In this document: positions 39,210 to 41,235 of the stretch, piece by piece | Position numbering within the stretch: position 1 is the first letter of the stretch | Layout: every line of letters begins with the position of its first letter | NCBI RefSeq assembly: GCF_021698855.1 | Contig: NZ_WWFA01000009.1 | Location: 1 to 41,235 of the forward strand | Source: Lactobacillus sp. S2-2 | GTDB lineage: Bacteria > Bacillota > Bacilli > Lactobacillales > Lactobacillaceae | Length of the DNA stretch: 41,235 nucleotides | Direction of reading: 5' to 3' | Notes under the pieces: generated by a model | The model's database searches: none | Told to the model about the DNA's origin: nothing | What the model saw: the letters and a program-made list of their open reading frames with translations, nothing else | Translations under genes and position numbers: made by a program

Positions 39210-40450
39210 GCTACAAAACCTCCTTTTTTGCTCAACGTTTCAACTGCATACCTTGTTGAATCTAATGTATGGTCGTTGCCGTCCGGATATTCAGCTTTTA
39301 AATTTCCGTTAGCATCACGTTCAAGTTCATAACTGGTTAATTCACGTGCAGCGTTTGGAGTTCTAGTTTCATCAACGACAATCTGTCTTAAATCTTGTAA
39401 CCATTTAAAGCCTTGACGTCGACTATCTGGGCCTTTCTTAGCCGGTGTAATATTCAAACCCAAACTCCTAAATTCTGCGACTGTACGAGGCTCTCTATCA
39501 CTAGTAATATATTCAAAATTAGGATTGAGTTTTTTAATTTTCTCAACGGCTTCTTTATTCGATAAACTAACTTGAAACAATTCATTGACGAAGTATAAAG
39601 CACGTCTAGTCTTATCAAAATAAACTTCAATATAAGCTAATGGGTCACTAGCAAATCCAAAGTCCAATCCGCGATATAATCTATCAAATGATTTAACTTC
39701 ATCATCAGTAATCTTGCGTTGAGTAACATTAGAAAATACTTCTGCACCAGTACCGGTTACCTTACCTAGAAACTCATGCTCATAGGCTTTTAAGTTATCT
39801 TTCTTTAATTGTTCCGCATCAGCTATAAACTCTTTACCTAGCCATTCCTTTGGAACAGATAAATAAGTAGATTCATTAACAACGGTGTCTTTTCGGTATT
39901 TCTCGTGTTCAGTCGTTACATTTACCCAACTATTAACAGAAGCAGGCGGATTATAACTATAAAGAGTGATAATATCGTCGCCACCACGATTAAGCGATTG
40001 ATTAATTGATCTAATTTCTTCATGGCTTTTGAATTCGGTCACTTCTTCATAGTGTTTGAATTTAGTATAACCGTGTCTAAATTTTTGTGATTTAATTTTC
40101 TCTGGTTTATCTGCACCTTTAAATCTAATCTCTTGTCCAGTTGGTTTATAAACTAACTTCAAAGGACTTACTGACGCCTGCCATAGTTCTGATACTTCTA
40201 ATTTATCGACTGCCCATAAATATTGGTCAAATACGGATTCTCTCAAAGTACTGGCAACCTTACGAATAACCACCGCATTAGCTTCTTTGTCCATCATCAA
40301 TCCCAGGATAATTTCAATGGATATAAATGATGATTTAGTTGAACCACGACCGCCTTTAAGCCAGTAATTAGAGTGTTTTTTATGCAATAAATCATCATGT
40401 AAATCGTAAAATGAAGTAGCAACAAGATTGGATAATTTAACATTAGCCAT
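39200..40450 (-). CDS. terL: Terminase large subunit (PBSX family)
   Basis: A 416-residue protein. The ATPase N-terminal part has Walker A in WLKGGRGSTKSSFISIEI, and GADKPEKIKSQKFRHGYTKF with a following EEVTEF (Walker B type). The nuclease C-terminal part begins YRGLDFGFASDPLAYIEVYF and has ITSDREPRTVAEFRSLGLNI. It belongs to the PBSX/SPP1-type terminases, most of which package headfuls from a pac site. Start: ATG at 40450 behind AAGGAAGTGGTAGTG, rather than the GTG nine bases earlier. It overlaps terS by 8 nt. Confidence 0.95.
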   Translation of the reverse strand: MANVKLSNLVATSFYDLHDDLLHKKHSNYWLKGGRGSTKSSFISIEIILGLMMDKEANAVVIRKVASTLRESVFDQYLWAVDKLEVSELWQASVSPLKLVYKPTGQEIRFKGADKPEKIKSQKFRHGYTKFKHYEEVTEFKSHEEIRSINQSLNRGGDDIITLYSYNPPASVNSWVNVTTEHEKYRKDTVVNESTYLSVPKEWLGKEFIADAEQLKKDNLKAYEHEFLGKVTGTGAEVFSNVTQRKITDDEVKSFDRLYRGLDFGFASDPLAYIEVYFDKTRRALYFVNELFQVSLSNKEAVEKIKKLNPNFEYITSDREPRTVAEFRSLGLNITPAKKGPDSRRQGFKWLQDLRQIVVDETRTPNAARELTSYELERDANGNLKAEYPDGNDHTLDSTRYAVETLSKKGGFVAWK

Positions 40451-40877
40451 CACTACCACTTCCTTTATTTAAATCATCAATAATCTGTACTGGTGTGAAG
40501 TTAGCATTGACTTCTTTCTTTTCAGTCCACATTACTAAGCGTTTACCAATTAATTCAGCAGCTTTAGTTCTATCTTTAATGGTTGGTGGTAAATTACTTT
40601 CAATACCATTAACCGTTGGTAAAGATTCTCTTACTTCACCACGAACTACACTGGTTAAGTATTCCAAGATTTCCGTTTCAGAAGCAATTTTAGTTGATTT
40701 TAATTCTTCCATACGATCATTAATTGCAGCTTGAATGTTAGCTTTATTAAGCATTTTAGTCCCAGTCGCTCTTGAGGATCTAACAGAATAACCAGCCTGT
40801 ATTGCAGCTTTTGAAGCATTACCAATTTCTAGGTAACACTCAACGAATTTTCTTTCACGTTGATTTAATTTTTGCAT
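40443..40877 (-). CDS. terS: Terminase small subunit
   Basis: A 144-residue protein with the Terminase_2 pattern: LNQRERKFVECYLEIGNASK, AAIQAGYSVRSSRATGTKML (HTH), NKANIQAAINDRMEELK, then oligomerisation helices SETEILEYLTSVVRGEVRES. It recognises the packaging site and stimulates TerL. GAAAGGAGG before ATG. A terminator-like hairpin lies only about 30 nt upstream, so late transcription must pass it or begin very close. Confidence 0.92.
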   Translation of the reverse strand: MQKLNQRERKFVECYLEIGNASKAAIQAGYSVRSSRATGTKMLNKANIQAAINDRMEELKSTKIASETEILEYLTSVVRGEVRESLPTVNGIESNLPPTIKDRTKAAELIGKRLVMWTEKKEVNANFTPVQIIDDLNKGSGSDG

Positions 40878-40908
40878 GTTGTGCCTCCTTTCATTAAATT
40901 TATGTATT

Positions 40909-40934
40909 AAAAAAGACCGAATTAACGGTCTTTT
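40909..40934. terminator. Terminator between the membrane-protein gene and terS
   Basis: A perfect AAAAGACCG/CGGTCTTTT stem around TTAATT with T-runs on both sides; six T on the minus strand. Confidence 0.85.
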
Positions 40935-40936
40935 AA

Positions 40937-41137
40937 CTATTTATTTTTAAATTTCTTATCAAAAAAATGTCCTAGAAGTCCACCTATGCAACTGATAACC
41001 ACTATACTGATTACATAGACCATAAATTTTTTATCATTAAAATAATTATCAATAATAGGTTTAGAAAGCGTCCCCAATATTAATCCAATTAGCCCACAAA
41101 TTAACGATGTCCAGTAGACTCTTTTTTGTTTTTTCAT
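40937..41137 (-). CDS. Small membrane protein with two spans
   Basis: A 66-residue protein: a basic start MKKQKRVYW, span 1 (LICGLIGLILGTLSKPI), a short polar loop, span 2 (FMVYVISIVVISCIGGLLG), and a basic end. AAAGGA lies about 9 nt before ATG. It is separated from terS by a terminator and, in the circular reading, lies beside the exported-protein gene at 42-458, so it belongs to the cargo block. Function unknown. Confidence 0.65.
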   Translation of the reverse strand: MKKQKRVYWTSLICGLIGLILGTLSKPIIDNYFNDKKFMVYVISIVVISCIGGLLGHFFDKKFKNK

Positions 41138-41235
41138 AAATAATTTTTCCTTTGATTACATAATTACACAGCCATTAACTAGTTGTTATATATGTTGTAG
41201 CACTAAAAAAATAATAATCAATTATTTAGTACATA
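41138..41235. other. Intergenic end of the window, possible late promoter region
   Basis: No gene. A+T-rich with a small palindrome AACTAGTT near 41177. If the molecule is circular, this piece plus bases 1-41 (a terminator) is the complete gap between two leftward genes, and could hold the promoter used by the ArpU-like regulator. No clear -10/-35 pair could be assigned. Confidence 0.35.

Noticed and set aside
1-41235. tRNA genes
   Set aside because: No cloverleaf with the conserved GGTTCGA-type arm was noticed; a tRNA scan was not possible here.

Overview
The window is a strongly A+T-rich (visually about 70% A+T) low-GC Gram-positive sequence. It reads as the genome of a temperate phage with a contractile tail that maintains itself as a plasmid, i.e. 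a phage-plasmid. Gene families (PBSX/XkdK-XkdX tail module, DUF2513, DUF6440, RepA_N initiator, CsbD/SLAP-like exported proteins) and codon use point to Lactobacillaceae, possibly one of the very low-GC fructophilic or heterofermentative lineages. The genus is a guess.

Layout. (1) 8.9-2.7 kb, leftward: early operon with Cro-like regulator, small early proteins, Bet/RecT annealase, PD-(D/E)XK exonuclease, SSB, DUF4373-type replication protein, RusA-like resolvase and ArpU/RinA-like late regulator. (2) 2.5-0.04 kb, leftward: cargo (moron) genes for membrane and exported proteins, separated by terminators. (3) 41.1-20.8 kb, leftward: terminase, portal, minor head, scaffold, capsid, connectors, tail sheath and tube, frameshifted chaperone, tape measure, baseplate, fibre, XkdX, holin and amidase. 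(4) 9.0-20.7 kb, mostly rightward: lysogeny and plasmid-maintenance half. It holds CI-like repressor plus ImmA/IrrE peptidase, a HEPN-motif protein, a lipoprotein, membrane proteins, parA/parB with octamer centromere arrays, a RepA_N rep gene with an attenuator leader and antisense RNA, a DUF4365 nuclease-like gene, and a hicAB toxin-antitoxin pair.

No integrase was found. The place where a temperate phage usually carries integrase, attP and superinfection-exclusion genes is occupied by rep/par/hicAB. The late regulator at 2.7 kb and terS at 40.9 kb become neighbours only if the window ends are joined, so the molecule is probably a complete circle of about 41.2 kb, opened between two leftward genes.

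How it works (inference): as a prophage, CI/ImmA hold the leftward early promoter silent. RepA_N replication is limited by an antisense RNA and a leader terminator; ParA/ParB with octamer arrays segregate the plasmid; HicAB punishes loss; HEPN, DUF4365 and lipoprotein genes may exclude other phages. On induction the early operon recombines and replicates DNA, the ArpU-like protein switches on the late genes, and holin plus amidase lyse the cell.

Three sequence-level peculiarities stand out. Several genes have a good Shine-Dalgarno site but only an AUU/AUC/AUA codon at the normal spacing. Two genes flanking the replicon are broken at A7 runs that would read through if they were A8. The par locus is flanked by four blocks of exact 8-bp-period repeats.
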